Shown: positions 26,850 through 35,372 of the stretch, one piece after another | Numbering within the stretch: the stretch's first letter is position 1 | Layout: every line of letters begins with the position of its first letter | Origin: JANMZR01 sp040385875 | GTDB lineage: Bacteria; Bacteroidota; Bacteroidia; Cytophagales; Spirosomataceae | Direction: 5' to 3' | Assembly: GCA_040385875.1 (NCBI GenBank) | Contig: JAZKGO010000155.1 | Coordinates: forward strand, 1 to 64,000 | Length of the DNA stretch: 64,000 bases | Notes under the pieces: generated by a model | What the model was told of the DNA's origin: nothing | What the model saw: only the letters and a program-made list of their open reading frames with translations | Database searches by the model: none | Made by a program: the position numbers and the translations under genes

Positions 26850-27803
26850 ATGAAAAAATATACATTCACTGAGAAAAAAGATACAAGATCAGGCTTTGGA
26901 GATGGGATGACTGAATTGGGACGTACCAATCCAAATGTGGTTGCACTCTGTGCTGACCTCGTTGGTTCGTTAAAAATCGATACTTTTATCAAAGAAAACC
27001 CAGAACGATTTATACAAACTGGTATTGCTGAAGCCAACATGATGGGCATTGCAGCGGGACTTACCATTGGCGGGAAAATTCCTTTTGCCACCACCTTTGC
27101 CAACTTTGGTTCAGGTCGAGTGTATGACCAAATTCGTCAATCTATTGCCTATTCTGATAAAAATGTAAAAGTGGCTGTATCACATGCAGGCCTTACTTTG
27201 GGGGAAGATGGTGCCACCCACCAAATTTTGGAAGATTTGGCCATGATGCGATCAATGCCTAATATGACTGTGATTAACCCTTGCGATTATAATCAAACCA
27301 AAGCAGCAACCATCGCTTGCGCAGCCCATAAAGGTCCTGTTTATTTACGTTTTGGCCGTCCAGTTGTACCTATTTTTACAGATCCAGATCAAAAATTTGA
27401 AATTGGGAAAGCATGGATGGTAAATGAAGGAAAAGATGTATCTATTTTCGCTACGGGTCATTTGGTTTGGGAGGCTATCTTAGCTGGTGAGATATTGGCC
27501 GAAAAAGGCATTGATGCCGAAATAATAAATATCCATACGATTAAACCTTTAGACGTAAAAGCTGTCTTAGCTTCAGTGAAGAAAACAGGCTGTGCAGTTT
27601 CAGCAGAGGAGCATCAGATGAATGGAGGCCTTGGCGACGCAATTGCTCAGGTTATTGTTAAAAACCAACTGGTACCAATGGAATATGTGGGGGTTGATAA
27701 TAGCTTCGGTGAGTCGGGCACACCTGCACAATTAATGGAAAAATACGGCTTAAACGCTGCAAGTATAGTTGAAAAAGCTTTAAAAGCAATCGAAAGAAAA
27801 TAG
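26850..27803 (+). CDS. Transketolase, C-terminal (Pyr-domain) subunit
   Basis: 317 residues. TRSGFGDGMTELGRTNPNVV opens the pyrimidine-binding domain, with the catalytic-cofactor glutamate in RFIQTGIAEANMMGIAAGL, AVSHAGLTLGEDGATHQILE and GPVYLRFGRP. The C-terminal regulatory domain follows (VSAEEHQMNGGLGDAIAQ). It completes the enzyme begun by the preceding gene. A repeat-like inverted element and then a strong terminator follow before the sigma factor gene. Confidence 0.95.
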   Translation: MKKYTFTEKKDTRSGFGDGMTELGRTNPNVVALCADLVGSLKIDTFIKENPERFIQTGIAEANMMGIAAGLTIGGKIPFATTFANFGSGRVYDQIRQSIAYSDKNVKVAVSHAGLTLGEDGATHQILEDLAMMRSMPNMTVINPCDYNQTKAATIACAAHKGPVYLRFGRPVVPIFTDPDQKFEIGKAWMVNEGKDVSIFATGHLVWEAILAGEILAEKGIDAEIINIHTIKPLDVKAVLASVKKTGCAVSAEEHQMNGGLGDAIAQVIVKNQLVPMEYVGVDNSFGESGTPAQLMEKYGLNAASIVEKALKAIERK

Positions 27804-27858
27804 TCCTTCAACTTCGCTCAGGAACCTGCATGGTGGTTGAGCGTAGCCGAAGCTCAAA
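27804..27858. repeat. REP-like imperfect hairpin
   Basis: CTTCG, CTCA and ACC on the left pair with GGT, TGAG and CGAAG on the right around TGCAT. The wording resembles dispersed intergenic palindromes common in Bacteroidota genomes. No second full copy is present in this window. Confidence 0.45.
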
Positions 27859-27861
27859 AAG

Positions 27862-27903
27862 ATCTGGATGAGATGCTGACAAGCATTTCATTCAGATTTT
27901 TTT
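27862..27903 (+). terminator. Terminator-like hairpin abutting the ECF sigma start codon
   Basis: Sixteen-base arms (27862-27877 and 27882-27897, two G-U pairs) with a GACA loop are followed by seven Ts, and the ATG of the sigma factor begins at the next base. It should end transketolase transcription; if the sigma mRNA included it, the initiation region would be sequestered. Confidence 0.75.
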
Positions 27904-28440
27904 ATGACAGATCAAGAAATTATGATAAATATTGCAAAACCTGAAATGAACCGTCAGGCTTTCAATACCATTCTTGAAAAATACCAAAGAAAAATCTACT
28001 GGCATATCCGTAAAATGGTCATCAATCATGATGATGCCGATGATGTAACGCAAGAAACCTTCATAAAAGTTTGGACTCATTTGGATAGCTATCGGGGTGA
28101 AGCTCAATTATATACCTGGATTTATCGAGTAGCCACCAATGAATGTTTAAACTTTTTGGCAAAAAAGAAAAAGCACCTCAGCGTAGACATTTCAGGCTTT
28201 CAAGACTTGCTCTCAGATCATGAAAACAACCCATTGGTTGATGGTGACGCTATTCAAATAAAATTACAAAAGGCATTGTTGACCCTTCCAGACAAACAAC
28301 GATTAGTTTTTAATATGAAATATTTTGATGAAATGCCTTACAATGCGATTTCGAAAATTACTGGTACCTCAGAAGGTGCTCTGAAAGCGAGCTATCACTT
28401 TGCAGTAAAAAAAATTGAAGATTTTTTAAATAAAGATTAA
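27904..28440 (+). CDS. ECF-type RNA polymerase sigma factor
   Basis: 178 residues. Sigma region 2 (YQRKIYWHIRKMVINHDDAD, DVTQETFIKVWTHLDSYRGE, LYTWIYRVATNECLNFLAKK) and region 4 (LPDKQRLVFNMKYFDEMPYN, ISKITGTSEGALKASYHFAV) are both complete. It heads a three-gene unit with a membrane-anchored protein and a CpxP/Spy-like secreted protein, the usual Bacteroidota envelope-stress-type set. The start at 27904 directly follows a terminator hairpin; Met at 27922 or 27946 are alternatives. Confidence 0.93.
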   Translation: MTDQEIMINIAKPEMNRQAFNTILEKYQRKIYWHIRKMVINHDDADDVTQETFIKVWTHLDSYRGEAQLYTWIYRVATNECLNFLAKKKKHLSVDISGFQDLLSDHENNPLVDGDAIQIKLQKALLTLPDKQRLVFNMKYFDEMPYNAISKITGTSEGALKASYHFAVKKIEDFLNKD

Positions 28441-28484
28441 ACCATTTCCTGAACGAACTATCAAAGGAACAGAATAATACAAAA

Positions 28485-28928
28485 ATGAAAAAAAGAATTA
28501 CGCTCACAGACATTTCAAAAGAAGCCCCATTTAAGGTGCCTGAAGGCTATTTTGAAAATTTGAATGAAAATATTCTGAAAAGAATTGAGATAACTATCGA
28601 TAAAAAAGATGAACCCAAAATTATTCAATTAAAACCAAAGTACAATTTAAAAAAATGGACCATTGCTGCTGCAGCAAGCATTGGGCTGACTTTTGGATTG
28701 TATTACCAAACAATTATTAAACCAATCAATCAATCAAATGCTGAAAATGAACTAGCAATTTCCCAAATATCAGATCAGCAATTGATTCAATATGCTAATA
28801 ATCAAGACATTGAATTGAGTGACTTAACAGAAAATGTAAATTTCGAATCGTCAGATTTGGAGGATATTTATTTCGAAAATGTGGATGCCACTCAAAATCA
28901 AATTGATGAACTAGTTGAGGAGATTTAA
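28485..28928 (+). CDS. Probable anti-sigma/regulatory membrane protein
   Basis: 147 residues. The N-terminal cytoplasmic part includes FKVPEGYFENLNENILKRI, a motif seen in small proteins encoded directly after ECF sigma genes in Bacteroidota. One transmembrane helix (about 65-82, WTIAAAASIGLTFGLYYQ) leads to an acidic periplasmic tail rich in Asp/Glu. Position and topology suggest it tethers or modulates the sigma factor; direct evidence is lacking, and there is no zinc-binding ZAS motif. Confidence 0.6.
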   Translation: MKKRITLTDISKEAPFKVPEGYFENLNENILKRIEITIDKKDEPKIIQLKPKYNLKKWTIAAAASIGLTFGLYYQTIIKPINQSNAENELAISQISDQQLIQYANNQDIELSDLTENVNFESSDLEDIYFENVDATQNQIDELVEEI

Positions 28929-28949
28929 AAACATACAAAAAACAAACAA

Positions 28950-29444
28950 ATGAAAAATTTACAAAAATTAGCAGCAATAGTATTAGTGGGTTTAAGTCTT
29001 AACCTTAAAGCCCAAAAAGTGGCGCCAAAAGATGGCGATCGAAACCCCAATCAAAAAATTGAGGCCGCACGTATAGGAATGATTACCAATCGGTTAGACC
29101 TTACTTCTGAGCAAGCAACAGCTTTCTGGCCAGTTTACAACGAGTTTGAAGCCAAGAAAACTGAGGTCAAAAAAGATTTAAGAAAACATTTGTCCGAAAG
29201 CCGCTCACTTGCTTCCAACGACGAAAAGATCATGACTGAATTAAAAGAAATGATTACGCTCCGTCAAAAAGATGTGGATTTGGATAAAGAATATCTTAGC
29301 AAATTTTTGAAAGTAATCAATCCTCGCCAAGTTTCTGAACTATTCAGGACAGAGCAAATGTTTAAGCAAATGCTCTTAAAAAGATTAGAATATAGATACG
29401 AGAGAGGTGATAAAGGTGATAAAGGGCCAAAGGGGCCAAAATAA
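28950..29444 (+). CDS. Spy/CpxP-like periplasmic protein of the ECF operon
   Basis: 164 residues with a signal peptide ending around LNLKAQ. The helical body (AARIGMITNRLDLTSEQATA, FWPVYNEFEAKK ... LRKHLSESRS, MITLRQKDVDLDKEYLSKFL) matches the group annotated as sensors of ECF-type sigma factors, with LTxEQA spacing like Spy/CpxP. Such proteins bind misfolded envelope proteins or metals. The C-terminus RGDKGDKGPKGPK is an unusual collagen-like run of Gly-X-Lys triplets. Ends the three-gene ECF operon before a strong terminator. Confidence 0.75.
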   Translation: MKNLQKLAAIVLVGLSLNLKAQKVAPKDGDRNPNQKIEAARIGMITNRLDLTSEQATAFWPVYNEFEAKKTEVKKDLRKHLSESRSLASNDEKIMTELKEMITLRQKDVDLDKEYLSKFLKVINPRQVSELFRTEQMFKQMLLKRLEYRYERGDKGDKGPKGPK

Positions 29445-29483
29445 AGAGAACATTTAGATAATTATAGGGGTAGTGAATATAAG

Positions 29484-29517
29484 GCCAATGATTCGAAATC
29501 ATTGGCTATTATTTTTT
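29484..29517 (+). terminator. Intrinsic terminator after the ECF operon
   Basis: Perfect 10-bp arms (GCCAATGATT / AATCATTGGC) around CGA, followed by TATTATTTTTT. Confidence 0.88.
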
Positions 29518-29555
29518 AAAGAGGTTTCTAAAATTAGATATTTACAAATATTCTG

Positions 29556-29563
29556 TATTTTTG
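29556..29563 (+). promoter_or_regulatory. Putative -7 element for the isomerase/VOC pair
   Basis: TATTTTTG fits TAnnTTTG. It overlaps an in-frame TTG (29561) that might otherwise be read as the start, favouring the ATG at 29582. No clear -33 TTG was found. Confidence 0.4.
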
Positions 29564-29581
29564 AAAAAAGAAAATATAAAC

Positions 29582-30496
29582 ATGTACGATTTAGGTTTCG
29601 TTTCAGCGATTTTCGCTGAAAAATCATTCGAAGAGGTCATCGATTTTGCCTCAGAAAATCAGTTTCAGTGTGTTGAAATGATGTGCTGGCCAAAAGGAAA
29701 AGCTGAACGAAGATATGCGGGAGTTACCCATATTGATGTAGATAATTTAGACGAAAATAGCATAGAAAAAATACAAACTTACCTGAAAAAAAAGGAAGTA
29801 TATATCTCAGCATTAGGCTATTACCCTAATCCTATGGATGCGGATATAGAAAAAAGAGAAATCTATATTGAGCATATTAAAAAAGTGATTTCGGCTGCAC
29901 AATCCTTGAAAATACCTGTTGTAAATACCTTTATTGGAAGAAGTCAATTGGCCACACTGGAAGAAAATTTTACACTTTTTACTAAACTTTGGCCGCCGAT
30001 TATTGCACATGCAGAAAATTGCCATGTTAAAGTAGGCATTGAAAACTGTCCCATGTTTTTCACTCAGGACGAATGGCCTAATGGAAAAAATATGGCTATT
30101 TCACCACAAATTTGGGATAGACTTTTCGCTATTGCGGATTCAGAAAATTTAGGATTGAATTACGACCCGTCACATGCTATTTGGCAGCAAATGGATTATA
30201 TTTCACATATCAAGGACTATTCAAAAAAGCTATTCCACGTGCATTTGAAAGACGCAAAATTACATCGAGAAAAACTTGAAAAAGTGGGTATACTAGCCAC
30301 TCCGCTAGAGTATCATACTCCAAAATTATCTGGACGTGGTGAGGTTGATTGGGCTTTATTTTTTGAAAACTTAAAAAATCATGGCTATCAAGGGCCAGTT
30401 GTGATAGAATTTGAGGACAAGGAATTTGAAAAATCTGAAGAAAAAATCATTGAAGGCCTGCTTGCTACTCGTGATTATGTGCAAAAATATCTATGA
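29582..30496 (+). CDS. Sugar phosphate isomerase/epimerase-family protein
   Basis: About 304 residues, AP-endonuclease-2/xylose-isomerase-like TIM barrel. MYDLGFVSAIFAEKSFEEVI, VVNTFIGRS, KVGIENCPM, LGLNYDPSHAIWQQMDY, FHVHLKDAKLH and the C-terminal GPVVIEFED supply the expected metal-ligand Glu, Asp, His and Glu positions. The family includes myo-inosose dehydratases and tagatose epimerases; the substrate is unknown. The ATG at 29582 is preferred because the upstream TTG lies inside a -7 element. It overlaps the VOC gene in an ATGA junction, so the two are translationally coupled. Confidence 0.85.
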   Translation: MYDLGFVSAIFAEKSFEEVIDFASENQFQCVEMMCWPKGKAERRYAGVTHIDVDNLDENSIEKIQTYLKKKEVYISALGYYPNPMDADIEKREIYIEHIKKVISAAQSLKIPVVNTFIGRSQLATLEENFTLFTKLWPPIIAHAENCHVKVGIENCPMFFTQDEWPNGKNMAISPQIWDRLFAIADSENLGLNYDPSHAIWQQMDYISHIKDYSKKLFHVHLKDAKLHREKLEKVGILATPLEYHTPKLSGRGEVDWALFFENLKNHGYQGPVVIEFEDKEFEKSEEKIIEGLLATRDYVQKYL

Positions 30497-30885
30497 TAAA
30501 AATTGAACATTTGGCTATTTGGGTCAGAAATATAGAAGAGTTGAAGACCTTCTACGAAAAATATTTTGATGCAAAATCAAACAAAATCTATCATAATAAA
30601 ACCAAAGATTTCAGATCTTATTTTTTAAGTTTTGGTGCAGGACCTAGGCTAGAAATTATGCAAATGACTGGTATTCAACATTCTGCAAATAATGAATCAA
30701 ACCAAAGTTATGGCTTGATTCATTTTGCGATTTCAGTGGGCTCTAAAGAATTGGTAGATTCAAAAACTGATGAACTAAGAGCTGCAGGGTACAAAATAAT
30801 TGGCGAACCACGCACTACCGGCGACGGATACTATGAATCAGTGGTGCTAGATCCTGAGCATAATAGAATTGAAATCACGGTTTAA
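30493..30885 (+). CDS. VOC-family (glyoxalase-like) protein
   Basis: 130 residues, one complete glyoxalase/bleomycin-resistance beta-alpha-beta-beta-beta module pair: IKIEHLAIWVRNIEELKTFY, RLEIMQMTG, YGLIHFAISVGS and YYESVVLDPEHNRIEI, with metal-ligand His and Glu positions retained (IEHLAI, RLEIM, IHFAI, RIEI). The start overlaps the stop of the isomerase gene by 4 bp. The pairing suggests both act on the same carbohydrate or keto compound. The stop codon shares TTAA with the convergent haemoglobin gene. Confidence 0.88.
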   Translation: MIKIEHLAIWVRNIEELKTFYEKYFDAKSNKIYHNKTKDFRSYFLSFGAGPRLEIMQMTGIQHSANNESNQSYGLIHFAISVGSKELVDSKTDELRAAGYKIIGEPRTTGDGYYESVVLDPEHNRIEITV

Positions 30886-31274
30886 TTGGCGGCAAGCTTG
30901 TTCATATAATCAATTTTATATGCCCAGCTCATCGCCACATTTTTAGCTCTCAGCTTTATTTCTGTCGCTTTTTCACCCTCAAAAATTTCGTCAACAGTTT
31001 CATCAAAAAGATTGAGCCAGGTATCAAAATGCATAGGACTTAACGGTTGTTGTGCATTAATTGCCAAATGAGGACGCAATGGATGCCCTTCATAACCAAG
31101 CTCTTCAAACAAAACCATATTCCAAAAATTATACATCTTAGGCAAATGTGTTTCCCAATTCACTTTGGCTAAATCGATAAAAATGGGACCTAAAACTTCA
31201 TTTAAACGGATTTTCTCATAAAATCTGTCCACAAGTACTTGAATATCAGCTTTGTTTTGAATGTCAGTCGGCAT
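30882..31274 (-). CDS. Group III truncated haemoglobin
   Basis: 130 residues from ATG 31274 (MPTDIQNKADIQVLVDRFYE). VLGPIF, WETHLPKMYNFWNMVLF and the haem-proximal region PHLAI ... FDTWLNLFDETVDEIFEG match class III (trHbP) globins, which bind oxygen or NO. An in-frame ATG at 31301 would add nine residues but lies within the -7 promoter box, so 31274 is preferred. It lies just downstream of an acyl-CoA desaturase on the same strand; desaturases need oxygen, though a functional link is only a guess. Confidence 0.9.
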   Translation of the reverse strand: MPTDIQNKADIQVLVDRFYEKIRLNEVLGPIFIDLAKVNWETHLPKMYNFWNMVLFEELGYEGHPLRPHLAINAQQPLSPMHFDTWLNLFDETVDEIFEGEKATEIKLRAKNVAMSWAYKIDYMNKLAAN

Positions 31275-31298
31275 AAAAAATAGTTTATTTGATGAAAC

Positions 31299-31330
31299 CA
31301 AATCTACATATAATTGAGATCGTTGTTCAA
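31299..31330 (-). promoter_or_regulatory. Promoter of the truncated haemoglobin gene, inside the desaturase 3' end
   Basis: On the reverse strand TTG at 31330-31328, a 21-bp spacer and TAGATTTG at 31306-31299 match the Bacteroidota consensus. The TAG of the -7 box is the desaturase stop codon. Transcription would begin about 15-18 nt before ATG 31274. Confidence 0.6.
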
Positions 31331-32050
31331 TTTGAGTTTAATAATCTTCAATTTATTAAGCAATAATATGATGGGATAAGTCGGATCAAACTCATGCCAT
31401 TTAATTCCAAAATTGGCTCTGCCACCCAATTTATGATGATTATTATGGTAAGATTCACCCATCATCAGAAAGTCGAAAGGTAATAGATTTTTAGCGGTAT
31501 CATTTACTTTAAAATTGACATATCCGTATTTATGTGCAAACCAATTAATGATTACACCATGTACGGGGCCCATTAAAAAATGAATGGGTAATAAAAAATA
31601 TTGCCAAGTGGCAGTTGCAAAATATAGATAAAAAAGCACATAAAACGTACCCCAAGCGACTCTCGTAATCCAATTGTCCCCCAACATTTCTACTTTTTTG
31701 TAAAAAGGCACTCCTTTTAAAAATTTAGGCTCAATTCCCGCCCTATCATGCAATACATCATTGTAAAAGTTCTTAGTTTTCCACATCATATCGAACAAAT
31801 TTTTCGAAAAAGAAGGAGAATGGGGATCCTTCTCTGTATCGGCAAAAGCATGATGAAGCCTATGCATAATTCCATAAGCCTTTGGACTTAAAAAGGAAGA
31901 ACCCTGAGTGATAAAGGTAAACCAATAGAAAAACTTTTCCCATCTTTTAGACATTAAAAACATCTGGTGAGCGGCATATCGATGCAAAAAAAAGGTCTGC
32001 GAAAAAAGAGATAGATACCAATGAGCAAGAAAGAAAATTAAAATAGCCAT
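31304..32050 (-). CDS. Acyl-CoA desaturase
   Basis: 248 residues. The three histidine boxes of membrane di-iron desaturases are present: HRYAAH, HRLHH and HNNHH, with hydrophobic helices between them. The family introduces a cis double bond (usually delta-9) into acyl-CoA or membrane lipid chains, affecting membrane fluidity. Length is on the short side but complete for bacterial stearoyl-CoA desaturase-like proteins. A haemoglobin gene with its own promoter follows. Confidence 0.92.
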   Translation of the reverse strand: MAILIFFLAHWYLSLFSQTFFLHRYAAHQMFLMSKRWEKFFYWFTFITQGSSFLSPKAYGIMHRLHHAFADTEKDPHSPSFSKNLFDMMWKTKNFYNDVLHDRAGIEPKFLKGVPFYKKVEMLGDNWITRVAWGTFYVLFYLYFATATWQYFLLPIHFLMGPVHGVIINWFAHKYGYVNFKVNDTAKNLLPFDFLMMGESYHNNHHKLGGRANFGIKWHEFDPTYPIILLLNKLKIIKLKLNNDLNYM

Positions 32051-32073
32051 AAATTAATAGTTTGATTTACTGG

Positions 32074-32081
32074 CAAAAGTA
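32074..32081 (-). promoter_or_regulatory. Putative -7 element for the desaturase gene
   Basis: On the reverse strand TACTTTTG fits TAnnTTTG, about 24 bp before ATG 32050. No TTG at the correct distance was seen. Confidence 0.4.
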
Positions 32082-32302
32082 GTTCTTAAAAAAAAAGAAA
32101 AATATGATTAAAATCAGTCATTAAATTTTATTCCAAACAAATTGAATTGCATGCAACTTTGCATTTTTAATTCACAAGGCTTGGTAAAATCATCAAAATC
32201 AGCTAATTTTAACTAAATTATGGTAAATTTTTCGACTTTGCTATCTCAAAATCGACCAAAATTATGAAGAATCTTAATTCCAATTTATATAAATAAACTA
32301 AT

Positions 32303-32824
32303 ATGAAGAGATTATTAATTGATATGGACGATGTGATGGCGGATACTTTTGAACATATAGTGAATAAGGTAAATGAGCGCAGAGGTACTAACTGGACGAA
32401 AGAAGCAGTAAACTCAACTGAAATGATGGCTAAATTCAATGAGGATTATCAGCCCGTTCGAAATTTTTTATGGGAAAAAGGCTTTTTTGCTGATATTCCT
32501 TTAATGCCTGATGCACAAGAAGTGGTGGAAAAATTGCACCAAAAATATGAGATATTCATTGTTTCAGCTGCAACAGAATTCCCTCTTTCTATGGCTGAGA
32601 AATTGACCTGGCTTGAAAAATACTTTCCTTATATTGGATGGGCACATACGGTGTTTTGTGGCCATAAGTACATGATTAAGGCTGATTATTTGATTGATGA
32701 TCACGAGAAAAATCTTGCAAAGTTTACAGGAACTCCTCTCCTATTTAATGCTCCTCATAATTTAGGGATTGAAGGCTATTTAAGAATGAATTCATGGAAA
32801 GATGTGGCCAACTATTTATTATAG
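32303..32824 (+). CDS. 5'(3')-deoxyribonucleotidase-like HAD phosphatase
   Basis: 173 residues. HAD motif I DMDDVMAD (Asp7 nucleophile, Asp9 acid/base), motif II in IFIVSAATEFP, motif III around CGHKYMIKADYLIDD, and motif IV LIDDHEKN match the NT5C-type deoxyribonucleotidases, which dephosphorylate dNMPs to keep the nucleotide pool balanced. Short and single-domain, as normal for the family. The DUF3810 gene follows after 36 bp, possibly co-transcribed. Confidence 0.9.
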   Translation: MKRLLIDMDDVMADTFEHIVNKVNERRGTNWTKEAVNSTEMMAKFNEDYQPVRNFLWEKGFFADIPLMPDAQEVVEKLHQKYEIFIVSAATEFPLSMAEKLTWLEKYFPYIGWAHTVFCGHKYMIKADYLIDDHEKNLAKFTGTPLLFNAPHNLGIEGYLRMNSWKDVANYLL

Positions 32825-32860
32825 AAAGCCTCCTTTAGCAGTAAATAAATAAAGTAATTC

Positions 32861-33964
32861 ATGAACTATTGGAAGAATGGTTATCAACGTACAAGGCTCT
32901 ATATTGCTATTTTGCTGCCCATTCAAATCATTGTGTTTTCATGGTTCAAACAAAATCAAAATTGGGTTGAAAATATTTATATCAAACTGATATACAATCA
33001 ATTCAGCCTATTCCTCAGAATAATTACTGGCTTTTTTGAAATCTCAATTGGCTTGATTTTGATGTATTGCTTTTTGTTATTCATCCTTTACAAAATAATA
33101 AAAAATATAGTTAATTTAACAAGGAAGCACCTCAAGTTAAAAGACTTTTTCTTAAATACAATTTGCACCCTCTCAATACTTTACGGTTTCTATATGCTTA
33201 GTTGGGGATTGGCCTATTACCGCAAGCCAATTGCCACCATTAATCAGTTAAATATTGAAAATATTGATTTTGAGGAAATAAAAACTCTTGCTGAAAATCT
33301 AATTATTCTAACCAATGAAAGTCGGTCGAGAATAACCAATGAGGAAGCAAGATCGTCAAATATCAAGCAATATTTTGGAATAGCAAAAATTGGTTATGAC
33401 AATATTTCAAGAGAAATCCCAGAGCTAACCTATCAAAAACCATCCATCAAAATAGGCTTTAATCAAACAATATTGTCGTATTTGAGTGCGGGGGGAATTT
33501 ACAGTTTCCCTACAGGTGAAGCCAATGTCAATGCAATTAATTCTGCTTTTGAGGCACCTTTCACTATCTGCCACGAAATGGCACATCAGTTGGGATTTGC
33601 CTCCGAAGAGGAAGCCAATTATATTTCCTTTTTGGCATGTACCCATAATCCAAAGCCAATATTTCGATATTCGGCTTATTCAGAGGCACTTAGCTATACA
33701 TTGAGCAATATTTACAGGCAAGATTCAACGCTATATTTGGGTATGAAATCTAAAATAGATACCAATGTTTTAGCGGATTTTGCCTTTGCAAAAGCAAAAT
33801 GGAAGCCCTACCAGATTCCTTTTATTAGAAAAACTTCCTCTTATCTCTATGATATTTTTCTTAAATCTAATGACCAAGAGGAAGGAATTAAAAGTTACGG
33901 GTTAGTAGTGGAATTATTGGTAGGAGAAATGAGAAAGAAAAAAGCGATGAGTGATGAGAGATGA
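32861..33964 (+). CDS. DUF3810 membrane metalloprotease-like protein
   Basis: 367 residues. Three transmembrane helices (about 13-28, 48-80, 98-118) precede a soluble domain with HEMAHQLGFASEEEANYISF (His238, Glu239, His242, and downstream acidic residues), a gluzincin-like zinc site characteristic of DUF3810. LSWGLAYYRKP after the third helix is also typical. Predicted inner-membrane protease; substrate unknown. The C-terminus (KKKAMSDER) is short and charged. Confidence 0.85.
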   Translation: MNYWKNGYQRTRLYIAILLPIQIIVFSWFKQNQNWVENIYIKLIYNQFSLFLRIITGFFEISIGLILMYCFLLFILYKIIKNIVNLTRKHLKLKDFFLNTICTLSILYGFYMLSWGLAYYRKPIATINQLNIENIDFEEIKTLAENLIILTNESRSRITNEEARSSNIKQYFGIAKIGYDNISREIPELTYQKPSIKIGFNQTILSYLSAGGIYSFPTGEANVNAINSAFEAPFTICHEMAHQLGFASEEEANYISFLACTHNPKPIFRYSAYSEALSYTLSNIYRQDSTLYLGMKSKIDTNVLADFAFAKAKWKPYQIPFIRKTSSYLYDIFLKSNDQEEGIKSYGLVVELLVGEMRKKKAMSDER

Positions 33965-34051
33965 GTTTTTTCTTATTGCGTAGTGAGTATTGCGTTTTCA
34001 CTTTCAGCCAGTTTTACTGCAACTTCCAAATTTCAATATAACAAATTGCCT

Positions 34052-34261
34052 ACAACCCTAACATCTAAAATCAAAAATCGAACATCTAAATGATAGACAT
34101 CAAAAANNNNNNNNNNNNNNNNNNNNNNNNNNNNNNNNNNNNNNNNNNNNNNNNNNNNNNNNNNNNNNNNNNNNNNNNNNNNNNNNNNNNNNNNNNNNNN
34201 NNNNNNACAACCCTAACATCTAAAATCAAAAATCGAACATCTAAATGATAGACATCAAAAA
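34052..34261. other. False gap: 55-bp copies flanking 100 Ns before the MFS gene
   Basis: 34052-34106 equals 34207-34261, with Ns at 34107-34206. The duplicated piece includes the MFS start codon and its first codons, so a spurious second start appears at 34090. Merging removes 155 bp. Confidence 0.95.
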
Positions 34262-35372
34262 AGCGGAATACGCTACCAAAGCCTTATTTTTTGCCTGTGG
34301 AGTGGGTTTTTCTAGCTGGGCTTCACGCATTCCAGAAATCAAGGAAAAACTCCATTTAAACGATGCGGAATTTGGCTCTGTCCTTTTCGCCATGCCTATT
34401 GGAAGCTTATGTGCGCTGCCAATTGCCGCTATAGTGGTCGAAAAATTTGGCAGTAAAAATGTGGTACTTACAGCTAGCCTATTCTATTTGGTGGTTATGC
34501 CGTTACTAGGACTGGCTAATAGTGGCCTATTTTTAGCAATAACCTTATTTTTCTTTGGTTTCGGAGGCGACTTACTCAATATATCCATGAATGTGCAAGC
34601 TGTGGGTGTCGAAAAAGCCCAAAATCGATCATTTATGAGCTTTTTTCATGGCATTTTTAGTGTTGGCTTTATGATTGGAGCAGCATTGGGTGGCTTTTTA
34701 GCTAAATTTGAAATAACTCCAGCGATACATTTAGGTTTAGTGGGATTAATGGTAATTTTAGTTGGAAGTATTTCCTATCCAATTCTTTTAAGCCACGATG
34801 AAAAACCTGCTGAACCCAGTCCATTATTTGCCTGGCCAGATAAATCGCTAATAATTTTGGGCATAATTTGCCTTTGTGCCATGCTTTGCGAAGGTGCTAT
34901 GGCCGACTGGTCGGTAATATATTACAAAAAAGTGATGGCAAATCCTAACGGTTTTGTGACAGCTGCCTTTACAGCATTTTCGGTGGCAATGGTAATCGGC
35001 AGACTTTTTGGTGATGGTTTTTTGAGAAAGACCAGCTTGACTAAACTACTACTGATCAACTCGTTATTATTGATTTCGGGTATGTCAATCGCATTAATCT
35101 ACACTTCACCTATTAATGTAATAATTGGTTTTGGCATTACAGGCTTGGGACTTTCCACAATGGTTCCAATGATTTATAGTGAAGCTGGTCATTCAAAAAC
35201 GATGAGCTCGGGAGCCGCTTTGGCCGCAATTACCACTATTGGTATGTTTGGTTTTATGATTGGGCCAGTATTTATTGGCTTTATTTCTGAGCTTTCAAAT
35301 CTTCGAATCGCCCTTTCTAGTTTGATTGTTTTAGGAATTGTTTCGGCGTTCTTTACTCGAAAAATTCAATAA
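34245..35372 (+). CDS. MFS transporter
   Basis: 375 residues, about 12 transmembrane helices. FFACGVGFSSWASRIPEIKE and LNDAEFGSVLFAMPIGSLCALP resemble YbjJ-like major facilitator proteins, where the SSWASRIP motif follows helix 1. Substrate is unknown; sugar or drug export are both seen in relatives. The start ATG 34245 lies in the right-hand 55-bp copy beside the false gap and is intact. No co-directional partner follows. Confidence 0.88.
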   Translation: MIDIKKAEYATKALFFACGVGFSSWASRIPEIKEKLHLNDAEFGSVLFAMPIGSLCALPIAAIVVEKFGSKNVVLTASLFYLVVMPLLGLANSGLFLAITLFFFGFGGDLLNISMNVQAVGVEKAQNRSFMSFFHGIFSVGFMIGAALGGFLAKFEITPAIHLGLVGLMVILVGSISYPILLSHDEKPAEPSPLFAWPDKSLIILGIICLCAMLCEGAMADWSVIYYKKVMANPNGFVTAAFTAFSVAMVIGRLFGDGFLRKTSLTKLLLINSLLLISGMSIALIYTSPINVIIGFGITGLGLSTMVPMIYSEAGHSKTMSSGAALAAITTIGMFGFMIGPVFIGFISELSNLRIALSSLIVLGIVSAFFTRKIQ

